A stretch of 64,000 nt of DNA. Origin: Colletotrichum lupini (Eukaryota; Ascomycota; Sordariomycetes; Glomerellales; Glomerellaceae). The notes under the pieces are model-generated. The model had not been told where the DNA came from, ran no database searches, and saw only the letters and a list, made by a program, of their open reading frames with translations. The stretch is from NCBI RefSeq assembly GCF_023278565.1, contig NC_064672.1, positions 3,410,001-3,474,000 of the forward strand, written 5' to 3'. Below are positions 24,112 through 38,796 of the stretch, piece by piece (position 1 is the stretch's first letter; each line of letters begins with the position of its first letter). The translations under genes were made by a program, and so were the position numbers.

Positions 24112-27100
24112 TCAGTAATTGTTGCGGCCGCCGCCATATCTGCCACCTCCACCTCCGCCGCGGCCTCCGCCGCCGCCGCCGCCCCGTCCACCACCATAGC
24201 CGCCGCGGCCTCCTTGCCGACCTCCATCGGGATAGCTGTACTGAGAATGTGGCCCTGGCGGGAGGGGGGCGTAGTTGTGGTGCTGATTGTAGCCTCCTCC
24301 GCGGTAGGAACCGTTGGATGCTCGTCCGTCGTTTCCATACCCTGATGGAGGAGGTGGCGGCGGGAGACCCATGCCGAACCCAGGGTGCCCTGGAGGGGGG
24401 GGTTGCCATGAGGATTGGATGGGCGGTGGACCCGACGACTGGAATCCCTGCCGACCGTAACCACCATTACTGCCGTAAGAGGGCGGTCCTCGGTCTTGGC
24501 GACCTTGTCCGCCATCAGGAGCGTAACTGAATTGGCCCCCCCTCCGACCGCCGTTGTGGTGTCCGCCGCCACGTTGAAAGGGGACTCCGCCGTAGCCACG
24601 CCCGCCTCGCGCTGACTTCCCCTTCAAAGTCTCGATGTCGTTGCGATCTAGAGCTGGAGCCGGAGGCTTGGCACCACGCAGTAGCATCGACTTATGAGGA
24701 TGCGAGCTTTCTGGGAACGTGTACCATACTCTGCTTCAATGTTAGTCCCAGCAATTAGCTGTCAACCACATTTGTGAGATCAACTTACCTCAGAGACCTA
24801 TCGTAGTCCAGATTTGGCATTCCTCCGCGCTCCAGGGGATACACTAACTCTCCGTGAGGCAGATAATCAGGTATCTTCTCAATGTTGCCAGCCAAACCGT
24901 CACTTGTCCGGGGACTGAGCTTGAGCGTCGGCGCTCCCTGCTTCTTCGAGTAGAAACCAGTAGTGATCTCATCATATAGTTCGTGGTGAGCATCTGATAA
25001 GAGCAGCACGTCCCTTCCGACACCATTTCGCGCCTGATCTGCCTCGCTCAGGAGAGGGTACTTCGTCTCGATGGCAGCGAGCAGTCTTGGCATTTCGATA
25101 AACGGCAGCAGTGCCACTCCCTGCCATGCCATCTTCTTTCCGTTCAGATCAATCTCAAAATCTGACGGGTAAAAGTCGATAACATCGCTGTCCTCATTCA
25201 GCATAAGCTCATGGAAAACTTCGGGTAAAGCGTGGCGAGAGGCTGCAGGAAGCACACTCATCAACTGCTCAAATGGCTTTGAAATCCGCCCCTTCTCGAA
25301 ATGAACATCCATCTTGTCAAGATCGACAAAGTCTGCAGCAAAGGGCGCGTAATGGTATGGGTAATACCATTCCCATGAGGGACAGCCCTGGAAGTAGTAT
25401 AGCAAAACCCACGACAGGCCCTCCACGTAAGCCTGCGCAACCTTGTGCCGAAACTCGAGATCGCTCCGATCAACATGAAACTTCTGTTCGTAGTATCTAT
25501 CGGCGTAGCCCTCTTCCCACATTCTGACATGATCCACCGCGGCCTCCTCGGCAGCGGACGACGTGCCGGGGCCCTTTGCGCTGGCCGCGACGGATTCGGC
25601 CTTTGCTGCAGTGTCATCTTCGGCTTTGCGTTTTCCCAGCACAGTACTTTCATCGGTCGGCTTGGGGACTTCGTCCTTCGTGACCTTCGCCGAGTCATCT
25701 TCCTGACTGATCTCATTCTTGGGCATCAAACCTTTCAGTTGGTCCCGTATAGCGCTTGCGGCGCTCTTGTTGGCAGTGTTGGCGTTCATGTTAGAAGACC
25801 GACCCACTACTTTGTCGTGGGTGACGCCATTTGGTCCTCCTGCCACCGCAAACAAGCTCAATCCAGCAGATGCATCGTCGACTTGCTTCGGCTTGGCAAA
25901 CTTGGGGTTACGCTGCTCCTCTTGAAGCTTTCTCCGCTTGAAGCTGGCCTCTCTACGATCCTCGGTCTCCTTTCTCCTCTTGAAGATCGCATCCTCTTGC
26001 TTTGCTAGGCCATTGAGAATGTACTTCGCTCGACCCAAGTCGACGTGACCGTCCTTGGTGACATAACCGCCCATGAATGGCAAGTTATCTTTCCAAATGG
26101 CTGTCAGGGTGTCGATTCCGTTCTCTCGGATCTCCAGTGCCGGTAAGTGAGGCAGAAAGTCGTTGCCAACGAAACAGCACATAAATACCCAGTCATCAAG
26201 GGCCCTCTCTAGGTCGAAGCGGAAGGGCAGACCTGGGACATTAAGCTCTACTGCCAAGTACTCCCGCAGAATGGGAACGTGGAGCCAGATGAAGGGCTTC
26301 AAAATGGGACTCTTCTCCTGCTCGTCGAATTCGCCGACCTTCTCCTTGGCCTGCCCACGACAAGCGCGAGCCTCGTGACCCTTTTGTCCACAAAGCTTGC
26401 ACATCTTGGCTTTGCTATCTTGAAAGAAGACATCCTCACGCAGAACTCGGAAGTGAGGCTCGTGAGTTGCGAGACCAAGCATGATCAAGTCGGCATCGAG
26501 GCCATAGATGACGTGTCGGGTATTCGGGTCGTAGTCGGGAGAGATGCGCTGGGATCTCACGAATGACATAATTTTATGTTCTCCCTCGCCGGGGACTGTC
26601 GCATCGGAGATGATGATCTTGAGTTTCGCCCAGGCTGGGTCCGTATTAAGCTTGTACGCGCACCAGTATCTTAAGCTTGAGGCCAAGATGTCCATGAAGG
26701 GAGTGCCGGGAGTAATGGAATTGGAGTCAAAAGCCTTCTTGGTGACGCCCTCGAGTGTGTCATCGGGTACTGCGCCACCATTCTGCTGCTTCAACAACTT
26801 CAATAGCTCTTGCTTATCCTCTTCCTTCTCCTGGGCTTCCTGCGCAGACCGGAAGCGACGAGATCGCTGTTGATTCATCTTTGCACGTGGCGCGACGCCG
26901 TCTACGCAAAAATCATCTTGTTCAGTAACGGTATCGACGGATGAAATCAATGATATGGGAAGAGGGGGAGAGGGGGGAGAGAACCAACCAACAGCAATCA
27001 TCAGCAGCTTCCGCGGCCGAACCATATTGACAACACGATCCGTATACCTGAAAACTTCAAGCATCATCTCCTCCTCGTCCTTGGGGGCGGGGCGATCCTC

Positions 27101-27298
27101 GGGGTGGGAACATGGATGGACGATACCGTTCATGTCAAGATACAGGTTGTCGAGCTCCTCGCCATTCGGATTAGGCCCGGTTGTGTCGACGGGGATTTCT
27201 GATCCATCATCCATCTTGACGGGTTGCTCCTCGATGACTGGGGAGATGATCTTGGGGTACTTGTTTGACAGCCATCGGAAAGCCGCCGGGATACCCAT
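24112..27298 (-). CDS. rat1: 5'-3' exoribonuclease 2 (Rat1/Xrn2/Dhp1)
   Basis: Nuclear 5'-3' exoribonuclease that degrades uncapped RNA, trims rRNA and snoRNA 5' ends and acts in torpedo termination of RNA polymerase II. Exons are 26989-27298, 24789-26901 and 24112-24730; they join to 1,013 residues. The N-terminus MGIPAAFRWLSNKYPKI is the family hallmark. Acidic catalytic motifs visible are LYLDMNGIVH, SDATVPGEGEH and YGLDADLIMLG. A CCHC knuckle (CKLCGQKGHEARAC) sits near residue 270, as in other Rat1 proteins and unlike cytoplasmic Xrn1. The last exon encodes a roughly 190-residue Gly/Arg/Pro-rich RGG-type tail ending in GGGRNNY. The first intron (26902-26988) has an unusual GTTGGT donor, but its removal restores the conserved MIAVDGVAPRAKM junction. 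Confidence 0.96.
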
Positions 27299-28316
27299 CT
27301 TGAATAATGTTCAGATACACGAAGTATCTGCAATAAGGCGGGTTTAGAGCTTATGGATTGATTTCGGGGCGATGGTCGTCGCGCAAAGGGTGACGAGAGC
27401 AGGTAGCTCTCGTGTCGCAGAAAAAGATTATATTGAGAAGACTGTGACGCATGGATGCTGGAGCTTGGCCGTAAACCGAGTGAGGGAGAGAAAAGTTGTT
27501 ATGCTGTAGCATGCGATGGTTCGGAGTCGCGGAATCGAGATGGAAGACGAATGTGGTGCAGTAATTAGAATGAAAATTCGAGACTCCCTGGCGCAAGAGA
27601 CAAAAGCGCGCCTACTATGGGTTTGTGCTGCATCAATTTCTCTCCGACGTGGAAAGAGACAAGGTACTGTAATGCATTCGGACAGGGTGCCGTTGCGCAA
27701 ATAATGAACACAGGCTTTGGGAGGGTCACGGTCGGGTGTGATACCTTAAATTCAAGGTCATTACTAAGGTAGGTTCTTAGTCTGAGGTTTCTGGGCGAGC
27801 ATCACTTTTGCGGTTGCCGCCGAGGTACGTAGGTACATCCGCACGGTGGATACCTCAGGTATATAGGGACCTGACCTAAGGTACCTTAGTACTACCCGCG
27901 ACTCCTGACTAACTCGAGCTCCCCCGAGGGTTATGGCTAGATACGTAACACGATGTTCTGCTGCTTCGATATTCCCGATACTTCGCTAAGCAGTCTTCTG
28001 CTATTCCAGTGACGAGAGCATGTGATTGTATTATTGCATATAAGCAGTATATCTTTGTATCAATTCAATGAGCTCCCAAAGTACACCTTTCGTAAACATT
28101 CCTCATACGTGCTTGTAGATGTAGAAAGTGCTAGGCTTCTTGTCGCGCGACGAAATAAAGGTCTCCACATCAGCAGCCCAACCTGGTTGTCCCAATGCTT
28201 CGTTCTACTTCTACATGACCCATCTGTCTACAGCTTGTTGTCTCTAACGTTGCACTTCTCTCTTTCTTCCTCATCGTCTGTCTTAGCTCCCGATGGCCGG
28301 CACTTAAAACGACAGC
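27299..28316. promoter_or_regulatory. Shared divergent promoter region of rat1 and uso1
   Basis: The two genes start about 1 kb apart on opposite strands, so this interval must contain both promoters. Several GGTACCT/AGGTAC motifs cluster at 27760-27890. No open frame here resembles a protein. Confidence 0.6.
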
Positions 28317-31300
28317 ATGTTTTCTATTTCCACTGCACCGGCGAAGCAGTCGGTCGGTGAGACTATCACTGTCCTGAGCGGTCGGCTGAGCTCAGCCACG
28401 CTTCTTGAAGATCGTCGTGCTGCTATACTCGGCTTGCGCAGCTTCGCAAAGGACTTCCCTGCCTCTGTCGCCTCTGGAGCTCTTCGCAGTCTGATAGGCA
28501 GCCTGAGCAAAGATGCCGAAGATGTCGACACTGTCAAGGTCGTCCTCGAGACCCTGCTCATGCTTTTCAGTCCTAACGAAGACAGTCCGGAGGCCTCGGA
28601 GGAGATTGCTCTGTGGCTTGCTGACGAATTCACACAGCGCCAGGAGAACATCACTCTCCTTCTAGATTTCCTCGACTCCACCGACTTCTACTCGAGGCTG
28701 TACTCTCTCCAGCTGCTAGCTGCCATTCTTTCTGCCCGAACCGAGCGCACAGAAGAATGCATTTTCACTGCCGCTCTGGGAATATCTCGCCTTGTCGCTG
28801 TGCTAGACGACAGCCGCGAGGCCGTCAGAAACGAAGCTATTACACTCCTCACCTTTCTTACACCCTCGTCGACCGATATTCAGAAACTCGTGGCATTTGA
28901 GAATGCCTTTGATCGACTCTTTGGCATCATTTCTGCAGAAGGTTCCCTTCCCGAAGGGGATCGTGTCGTGGAGGACTGCCTGATTCTAGTCGCAAACTTG
29001 CTCAGGAGGAACCCATCAAATCAGTCCCTGTTCCGCGAATCGGGCGGTATCCATCGTTTGTCTGTTTTACTAGAGGGTGCAGAGAAGGCTCAGCGGGTGG
29101 AAGCAGAGATTGCAGCGTGGGCGCAGGCCCAGCGTGACCGGAACATATACGCGCTTCTGGCTGTCGTTCGTCTGTTTCTAGTAGCAGGGGCTGTGGGGAC
29201 GCCGCAGAACCAGCTTGCCTTTTGGCAACATGGCTTGCTGTTCCACGCCCTACAACTGGCCTTCAGCCATGTAGCCCAGCTTCCAATCAAGGCCGAGGTT
29301 GGTTGTCTCCCATCGTTGATCTTTGTGCTATCATGTTAAGAAGGTGCCTGCAGGCTCTAGCAACCTGCGCCGACATCATTAAGGGCAACCCGAGCCTCCA
29401 AGAAGGATTCGCGCAGCTTGAAGTCCCGTCTCCTCTCGAATCGCCTTCATCAGCCGGATCAGGACAAACCAATGGCGTCGTCAAGGTTTACGTGATTGAT
29501 GGTCTCTTGGACCTCACCCTCAGCGTTCAGGATCTCGAGGCGTTCGATTTACGTTTAGCCGCGTGCGATTGTCTTAAGGCTTACTTCTACAATCATGCAG
29601 ACATTCGCTTACATTTCCTGCGGAGAGCGATTGAGGGACATGGCATGGGAGCTGACGAGACGGCCAATGTCCTTACGGTGCTTTTGCGGCCGTCTTCAGA
29701 CGCGGCCGTCGCTAATCCTTACCGAAGTTGGTTTGCCTCCACAATCATGATGCACCTGGTTTTTGATAACTCAAAGGCCAAAAACATGGTCATGGCTGTC
29801 TCAGAAGGCGATGCTGAAAGCGGAGAGGAAGTTGTCACGAGCATCCAGACCATTGCTGCTCATTTGATATCCGGCTTGAACCGGGACGAGGATAGCCGGG
29901 TTGTCGTTGGCTACCTTATGCTGCTCCTTTGCTGGCTGTTTGAGGACCTGGATGCGGTCAACGACTTTCTTGGAGAAGGGGCGAACACTCAAAGCCTTAT
30001 ACAGGCAGTGAATCATCCATACGCAACTGGCGACCTTGTTCAGGGTCTTTGCGCGATGCTGCTGGGCGTTCTATATGAGTTTTCGACAAAGGACTCACCA
30101 ATTCCCCGAGCTGACCTTCATTCCATTCTCATTTCCCGGATGGGCCGCGAACGATACATCGACAAGCTATCTAAGTTGAGAAGCGACCCGCTGGTTAGGG
30201 ATTTTGAGGTTATTCCCCAGAATCTTAGCAATTCCGGATTGGGTAGTCTGCCAGACGTTTACTTTGACTCGACATTTATCGACTTCTTCAAGGACAACTA
30301 TAGCCGAATATTGCGTGGCATCGATCGAGATCCCGGCTTGGAAATTTCCGTAGTCAAGAATGGTGTCCAGACGGGGGTGTCCAGAGAGCTCGTGGACTCA
30401 CTGCGAAGCCAATTAGCCGAAAAGCAGCAAGCTTTGCAAGAGGCTCAAGTCAACTTGGAGACGGTCAGTCGACATCTCGGCCAGGAACAAGCCGATCATC
30501 GGCGAACTCGAGAGACCACTGCCATGGAATTGGCCAGAATCAATCAAGTCAACGAAGGAATGCAAAGGCAACACGACGCAGAGCTACGGTAAGTCTCGAC
30601 AATGAGTTTCCAGTGATGTCACTCACGAATCGATTATTTAGGAATCTGCAAAGTAAGATCACAAGCCTTCAGGAGGAACACAAAAAACAGATTGAGCAGA
30701 CAAACCGCAATATTGAATCTCAAAAAGCGGCTCTGGAACAGCAATACAGCAAGCGATTAGAAGAGGAACAGCGAAGGGCAGCCACTCATGTCGCAGCTCT
30801 CGAGCAACAGAACAAGAGGCAAATTGAGGAAGTACAAAGAAACACAGCTTCCCGGGTTAGGGCGCTCGAGGGGGAGCTTGAAAAACAGGCTGAGCAAGCA
30901 CGGCAGACCGCCAAAGCCCAGGCCGCCTCGCAATCCGAGGAGCATCGCAAGCAGCTAGAGCAGGTACGCAAGACAGCCGAGTCGGACGCCGATCGTGTTC
31001 GCCACCGGGCGGAGGCGGACATGGCAGATCTCAAGGCCACCATAAGTCGTCTTGAGGTTGATCTCATGAAGGTGACTAAGTACCCACGATACTGCTTGAA
31101 TGGGACGCTGACTCTTTCACAGGCCAAGAAGACCAAGGCGCAGGAGATTCAAGCCATTCGGGAGCAGCTTGAGAAGAAGGAGCATGACCAGGAGAATCTT
31201 GCCACTAAAGCAAACGCTCGTGTGGAGCAGCTCGAGAAGAACCTACGTGAGGCGCAAGTGAGGTTTACCCAGGTACGAGAGTTTACTGCCGAAACCTTGA

Positions 31301-31682
31301 CATTGAGAGACATACATGTATTCTGACGTTGTACTCAGCACGACGTTACTATCAAGAAGGCTCAGGAGGATAGAAAGGCAACTCAGAACGAGCTTGATGA
31401 CTTGCTCATGGTGTTTGGCGACCTAGAGGAGAAGGCAGCCAGGTACAAGGTGAGTCAGAAGCAAAGACATGAGCAAGCCTCTCGGACTAACGTAGTGCAC
31501 AAAAGGCAAAACTCAAGGAGCTGGGAGAAGCAGTGTCTGATGGCGAAGAAGATGAAGATGAAGACAGCGGGGAGGAGGAGGATGAAGAAGAAGAAGAAGA
31601 CGGACACGAAGACGACGACGATAACAACGACGACAAAGAAGACACCAAAAGCGATGATACAAAAAGCACGTCAAACGTATGA
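28317..31682 (+). CDS. uso1: Vesicle tethering factor Uso1/p115
   Basis: Long coiled-coil tether for ER-derived vesicles at the cis-Golgi. Six exons: 28317-29297, 29354-30588, 30642-31071, 31123-31272, 31339-31449 and 31506-31682; they join in phase to 1,027 residues. The N-terminus (APAKQSVGETITVLSGRL, LLEDRRAAILGLRSFAKDF) is the armadillo-like head of Uso1/p115. The head continues to about residue 660. A heptad-rich coiled coil (SLRSQLAEKQQALQEA...) runs to about residue 965. The tail is extremely acidic (GEDEDEDSGEEEDEEEEEDG), the usual p115 C-terminal feature. It is shorter than yeast Uso1, which has a much longer coiled coil, but a normal size for filamentous fungi. The first intron has a GTTGGT donor. 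Confidence 0.95.
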
Positions 31683-32123
31683 TTCGTTAGCAGAATGCTT
31701 GTAAATCCTTCATCATGATCAGCTGCATGCACACGCGTGGCTTAGAGGGCATCGATACTTGAGAGTTCTATCTACTCCAAGGCTGAAGCTTTTTTCAAGT
31801 TGAGATTTAACTAAGCATCCACCTAGCTTGTTTGCCTCTGCCTGCTTGTGCGCATCCTGGCCCTCATTTGCAGTATCATGACATCTCATGGAAGATGGTA
31901 CCACACTAGCGGAACTTGCGATTAACGTGCTGGCATATGGACAATCACCTAGCCGCGATCTAGCACGCGCCGCAAGAGGGAGGACATTATGTAGGCAGGA
32001 TGAGAAGTCCATCTCGAGGATAAAGCCTCTGAACATTTAGCATCAGTCTCTGGCCTTTGTTCAAGGGTGACCTGCGTGTCGGCGATGAGGCTCAAAATCG
32101 CGGGGTTGGAGGCTGGTACTGAT
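31683..32123. other. Convergent 3' region between uso1 and the arginine methyltransferase
   Basis: 441 bp holding the two 3' UTRs. No gene or repeat is recognised. Confidence 0.5.
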
Positions 32124-33975
<1,852 letters not shown>

Positions 33976-35254
33976 GTTGGAAGGCTGAGTCGATATTTGC
34001 TCCTGGGACTTCTTCTCTTCCTTTCTCACCTTCAGATCGACCTGAATGGTTCGTGCTCCTTGACAAACAAAACAAGTGCAAGTGTGCAGGCCCCGGGCTT
34101 CCTCGTCGATGAGTTATTTTCTTCGGGTATTCTTGGTGGCAATGCCTTGCTCAAGTTGATGTCACCTTGGAGTTGGGTGAGAGATTGAGTGAAGGGTTGG
34201 ATATTTTCCTCCTTCTCTAAGCTTGTGGGACTGTGCTGGGGCCCAATAAAATAATTTGGAACCGTGGAAGGGTCCGGCAGGCACGCCGGCCGGCACCTAC
34301 TGCATTCGCCGTCCAATGAAGCTGGGTGGACTACCTCCGTCCATGGGTGCCTTAGTTACCCTCTACCTAGGTGCCTATATTTACATTGGATTGGAAGGTT
34401 ACCCTTGATAAAGTAGGTGAGTAGGTAAGAAGAGACGTTGTTAGACGCCGCCTTTTTCGACTTACCCCCCCCAACCCTTTTATTTTGTCGTAGGTCTTTC
34501 TTCCCTGATTTCTTCTTTTGATTGAAATTTGGTCAAATATTTTGCGTGCCCTTTCCTACCCCTCTGTGACTGCCTATTACCCCTCTACCCCTCCATTACC
34601 CCTCAAGTGGGTCACATTATGACCTGCCGCCCAAGTGAACAACGTTTAGATGTTCGTTATTACTGCTATCAGCAGTATGATCGCTAGTATCCTGTTCTTC
34701 TTCTACATCTTCATTTCTTCTTCATGAAATATCTGCAACAGCCTAAGTAAGAGATCAAAAGGATAAAACAAGCCATAGGAAGCGTAGTGGTAACAGGACA
34801 GGAGGGGAATTGAGGCATTGGTTGACCTAACATTTTGGCACCCACAGCCTCCTCTCATCGTACTGTCTAATGTGATGATCAAATACGATACATAACAGCA
34901 CCACAACAGCCAAATTGACTTCATTAGCCCAATGGAGAAAGAGAGAAAGGAAGGAGGGGGGGGCCGGGGGGGGTTGACCCAGACGAGAACAAAAACCCAC
35001 GGGTTGAATTTCTAAAGCATGTACATCCCTGGAGAGAAATAAACACTAGTGCATTCGTCTGCCTCCTACTTGCCATGACGACCACCTCGATATGGAAAAT
35101 GTTGCTCGTGCCATTCTCTGCTGTTATCCAGGACTTCCTTCAATGCCCCAGTCTCTCGCTCGGCCTCCTCTATTCCTGTTCCTCATTCCAATCATTTTGG
35201 CCTCAGACACCTCGTATACCTTAGCCATGCGCACGTCGTTTCACACCTGCGCTT
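33976..35254. other. Intergenic region between rmt3 and the OPT transporter
   Basis: Holds the rmt3 promoter and the transporter 3' UTR. Pyrimidine-rich stretches (34,500-34,610) and AGGTA/TACCT motifs near 34360-34420 are seen. Short frames such as 34703-34924 (-) lack coding character. Confidence 0.5.
34955..34974 (+). other. G-run pair with quadruplex potential
   Basis: Two long G runs separated by CC, preceded by a purine-rich AGAGAAAGGAAGGA stretch. This is an unusual local composition in the gap between rmt3 and the transporter. Quadruplex formation is only a possibility suggested by the base run. Confidence 0.5.
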
Positions 35255-37941
35255 CTAGTAGTGAGGAACACCAATGCTTTGCAAAATGAGGTTGACGATG
35301 CTGAGAAATCCTTCACCGAGTATAAAGCCCTAGAACACAGCTTGCGTCAGCTACCATCCCTATTCGCGTGTGGGCACCGTCCAGTACTCACTGATGCCAG
35401 CACAATCAATGGCGTGCTCGACTCGCCTCGTCTGGAGACCCAGTACCAGCTCAAAAGGCCGCCAACTGTGCGGGCCAGGGTGAATGATGGGACGTTATAC
35501 ATTCCTACCATCTCTAGGTCAGTCTTGCCCCGAACCTCTGATTTAGGGTAGATAATATTTTCAAGTCACACTTACCAACCGCCACGGCAATGCCTCCCGG
35601 CACAAGGGAACGCCAAGGCTTGCCAGTTACCATGGTCCTCACAATTGTCGTCAAGGCAAATATGATACCGAAGCCCATTGCCCACTCACGAGCCATGGGC
35701 GGCAAGCCTTTGCCCGTCACTAGCCTGGCTGTGAAGATCCATACGTATCCCGTTGGGACCTGGAAGAGATCTCCCGGGATCGTATAGACTCTGATATCGA
35801 TCAGTCTCTGGAAAATCAATGGTATTGGCATTGTGACTCACGCCGTGTAGAGCTGGTACACGAAGGCACTGACCACAGCGCCTGCTGTTGCTCCAATCAC
35901 TTGGCCCCAGAACTGGGCTCGAGGCGCGGCTCCTAAGAGGTGGCCTGTCTTGAGATCCTGCATCAAATCACCCGCTTGAAGAGCCCCCTAAGTCCGGCAA
36001 GTCAGCATCAATTCCAGTCAAATTAGTAGCGTAGCATCAAATGACATACGGCCTCGGACTAGAAAGCTCAGTTAGCGATTGCTTTGACTACGAAGTTGGA
36101 TGTTAGTAGACCACTTACCACTGCACCCGCAACTAAGTTGATAAGCACACTGGACTTGTGTGACTGGGGAATAATGAGTGCGAAGAACAATTGCGCAAGC
36201 TTGCTGATGCCGGATACGGGGTTCAAATCCGTCTCACCGAGTGCTCGGACACCCATGATGCTGAGCAGTAGAGCCATTAGAACAGCAACGATCGTGGCGT
36301 AGAGGGGAACCAGGTCGCCGAAGACAATGTGTATAGTGGTGATGCAGAGCAGTATGGATAAGACCAGTCCCACGGCAACAAGCTTGTTGTCGATTTGTTG
36401 GTCTTCTGGTGCGTCTGCTTCGTCGGCGCGACCATTGCTGGCACTCGACGTCGAAAACCGACGGCGGACCATAGAGGGTTGCGCCTCATCAGACAGAAGC
36501 CGGGAGGTACTCGTCGCCTCTCCATCCTCATCGGTGTTCAGAGCAGTATACGTTGGGGCGGAATGTCGGCTGGCCCCAAAGTGCTTCTGCCAACCTAGCA
36601 CACTTTGCTGCCACATACCTTTCACACCTTCATTGGCGACGTGCTGGGCCAAGGGCCGGAAAGCAATGTAACTGAGGCTGACAATGGCATCCGCTAGCAT
36701 AATTGCCAGGGAGATCCACACTATCCAGCCCTTGCTGCCTGTCTCCCAGTCGTCGATGGAACCGGGTGCCCATCCCCGATACTTGGCTAGCGGAGAGAGA
36801 AACCCCCATCCTATCGCGGCTCCCAGCAGCATGTGCAAAGTCGTCTCAGGACCCATGATAATGCCCTGGCCAATATAGGCCGGGCTTGGGTTCAGTGTCC
36901 AAAGCCAAGTGCCTGCGGCACCGGTGCCAAATATAGGGATACTTCGCATTGCGGGCAAAAAGTAGGAAGACAAAGTGTACAAGCCCGATATTCCAAAGCA
37001 TATGAGAAGTAGTCTCACATTTCGGGCCCAATCGTCCTGAGAGCGACTCTCGAGGCTCTCAGGAGCATTTTCGGGATCTGTAACGTTGTGGCTACGGTCA
37101 GACTCCAGTGTCAAATCCGGCTTCGAGTCATGATCCGGTACGAGACTCGCGAAGCCCCCTGATACGGCGTCTGGGCCGGCCTTCCGCGTCTGACCATGAA
37201 GGACCCCGATGAGAACGGCAGTACTGAACCCGCTAGGGAAACGGAGCCTTTCTCGGATGATAACTTGTCGGCGACTGGCATTGGAGGTTAGACTGAAGGT
37301 CGATGAGCAAGTTTCCTGCAGCCAACTCACAGTGGGACAGCAAAGACAACACCAAAGTAACAGAGGCCAAGAGACCATATGATCAACTTCCACAGGGAGA
37401 TGTTGAGAGGCCCCTGTTCCTCAGGAGCCAAGAGATAGTTCATGGCGGGAATCTAAAGGAGGAAAAGTGACAGGTCAGCCATTGACCTCGTCTGGTTCAT
37501 CGCATCAAGTTGCGGAGAGAAGTAACAATGCCCGGGGCATGGGGGACATACTACACCGACAAATCCGCAGCCAAGTGGCATAATGGCCATGCTTCCAGCC
37601 ACAGTCTGCACGAGGACATTCTCGACAGGACTGAATGGGAATCGCAGGTGCCTAGACAGGACCTTGAATATGCCGAAACCCATCAGACTAGCCGGCATAG
37701 TCATGGTGCTCACCCAACCCGTCTGCAATCCAAAATACATATTGGAGAAGCAAATGACCAAGCCGACCAGCAGGCCAACTGCAACACCACGAAATGTGAA
37801 GCTGCGGCCGTGGATGACGGGCCTTCGCTCGGGAGCATTCTCAGGGTGAGAGGCATAAGGAACTGGGGTGTGGCTACTGCTGCTGACAGTATTGTGAACG
37901 TCGCCATCGGCATCGTCGCGGTATCCCCGATCAGGCGCCAT
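35255..37941 (-). CDS. OPT-superfamily oligopeptide/metal-complex transporter
   Basis: Polytopic membrane transporter that imports small peptides or metal chelates by proton symport; the substrate cannot be told from sequence. Eight exons: 37552-37941, 37331-37452, 36119-37274, 36050-36058, 35842-35987, 35576-35790, 35392-35504 and 35255-35329; 741 residues in total. After a hydrophilic N-terminus the first helix begins FTFRGVAVGLLVGLVICFSN, then GLQTGWVSTMTMPASLMGFG. Other family landmarks are NYLLAPEEQGPLNI, GPETTLHMLLGAAIGWGFLSP and GALQAGDLMQDLKTGHLLGA. A hydrophilic loop with Ser/Asp-rich sequence lies between about residues 400 and 465. Exon 4 is only 9 nt (Ser-Glu-Ala) and completes the conserved AGAVSEAGALQAGDL segment. 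The family is secure; the 3' exons depend on hand-splicing. Confidence 0.9.
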
Positions 37942-38796
37942 GATCGATGCCGTACACTCTGACTGGGCAGTATCGTAATGTGAGAATGTCGATTAGAATG
38001 TCTAGAAGCGAGGGATTCGAAGGCGTTTACAATCTTGCTACTGTACGCGTCAAGGGCGTGCTGGTCAACCTGGCATTTATGTCGTTACTCGTCCAGCGGA
38101 CGTGTGCATGAGAGTGCCTGTGGAGAACTAGAGCTGCAGGGCGAGGGTGAGTTGAGGTGGCGTTGGTTTGTTGTTCCAGCTTCCTTTCGCTCAAACAAAA
38201 GTTGAGAGGGAACTTCGTGCGCAATGAAACAACATAGAGGCTGGTGATCAATTACATAAGACAACAAGCGTATGGACATAAAAGGCGACGTTCCCCTCAC
38301 CGCTGCATGCATGAAGTCGAGATATGGGATCCGTAATTGAATCGTTATCTTCTGGACCCCCCTGCACGATGAAGGACTGCCTTACCAACTACTGCGTAAT
38401 GACAATGTTCCAATGAACATTGGATCGGGGGCTGCGCGACTCGCCTTTGTACGGAGTACCTAAGGTACCTAATCAATGGAACATCAAATAACCAGCCAAC
38501 AAAGAGCACTAGGCCAGTCCCGGTGCTGGTCCGGACGGAGTTCGGCAACAATTGCGGATGACGTGCTCAGACGGGACTGGAGAAATAGTGACTCTGCTTA
38601 GTAAGCGACAAGCCCCTCTACTCATGTGGCCGTCGCTGAGTTCTGATCCCCAATCTGTGAGTGATCACATCACCTTGAAAGTCTTGAAAACATCATCTCC
38701 CCCGCATACATTCATATTTTACGAGATAATAGCTGCATATCGTACATCATGTCCTATTGCATTGAAGTGGAAGCGGTTTCTTTTGTGCTCCTCTAA
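37942..38796. other. Intergenic region between the OPT gene promoter and the rav1 3' end
   Basis: 855 bp containing the transporter's promoter and the rav1 3' UTR. A CCTAAGGTACCTAA motif sits at 38459-38472. No gene is recognised. Confidence 0.5.

Noticed and set aside
24053..24599. Alternative-frame Arg-rich and Ala/Thr-rich frames over the 3' end of rat1
   Set aside because: Shadows of the GC-rich RGG tail exon of rat1, whose own frame is fixed by splicing from the conserved catalytic part.
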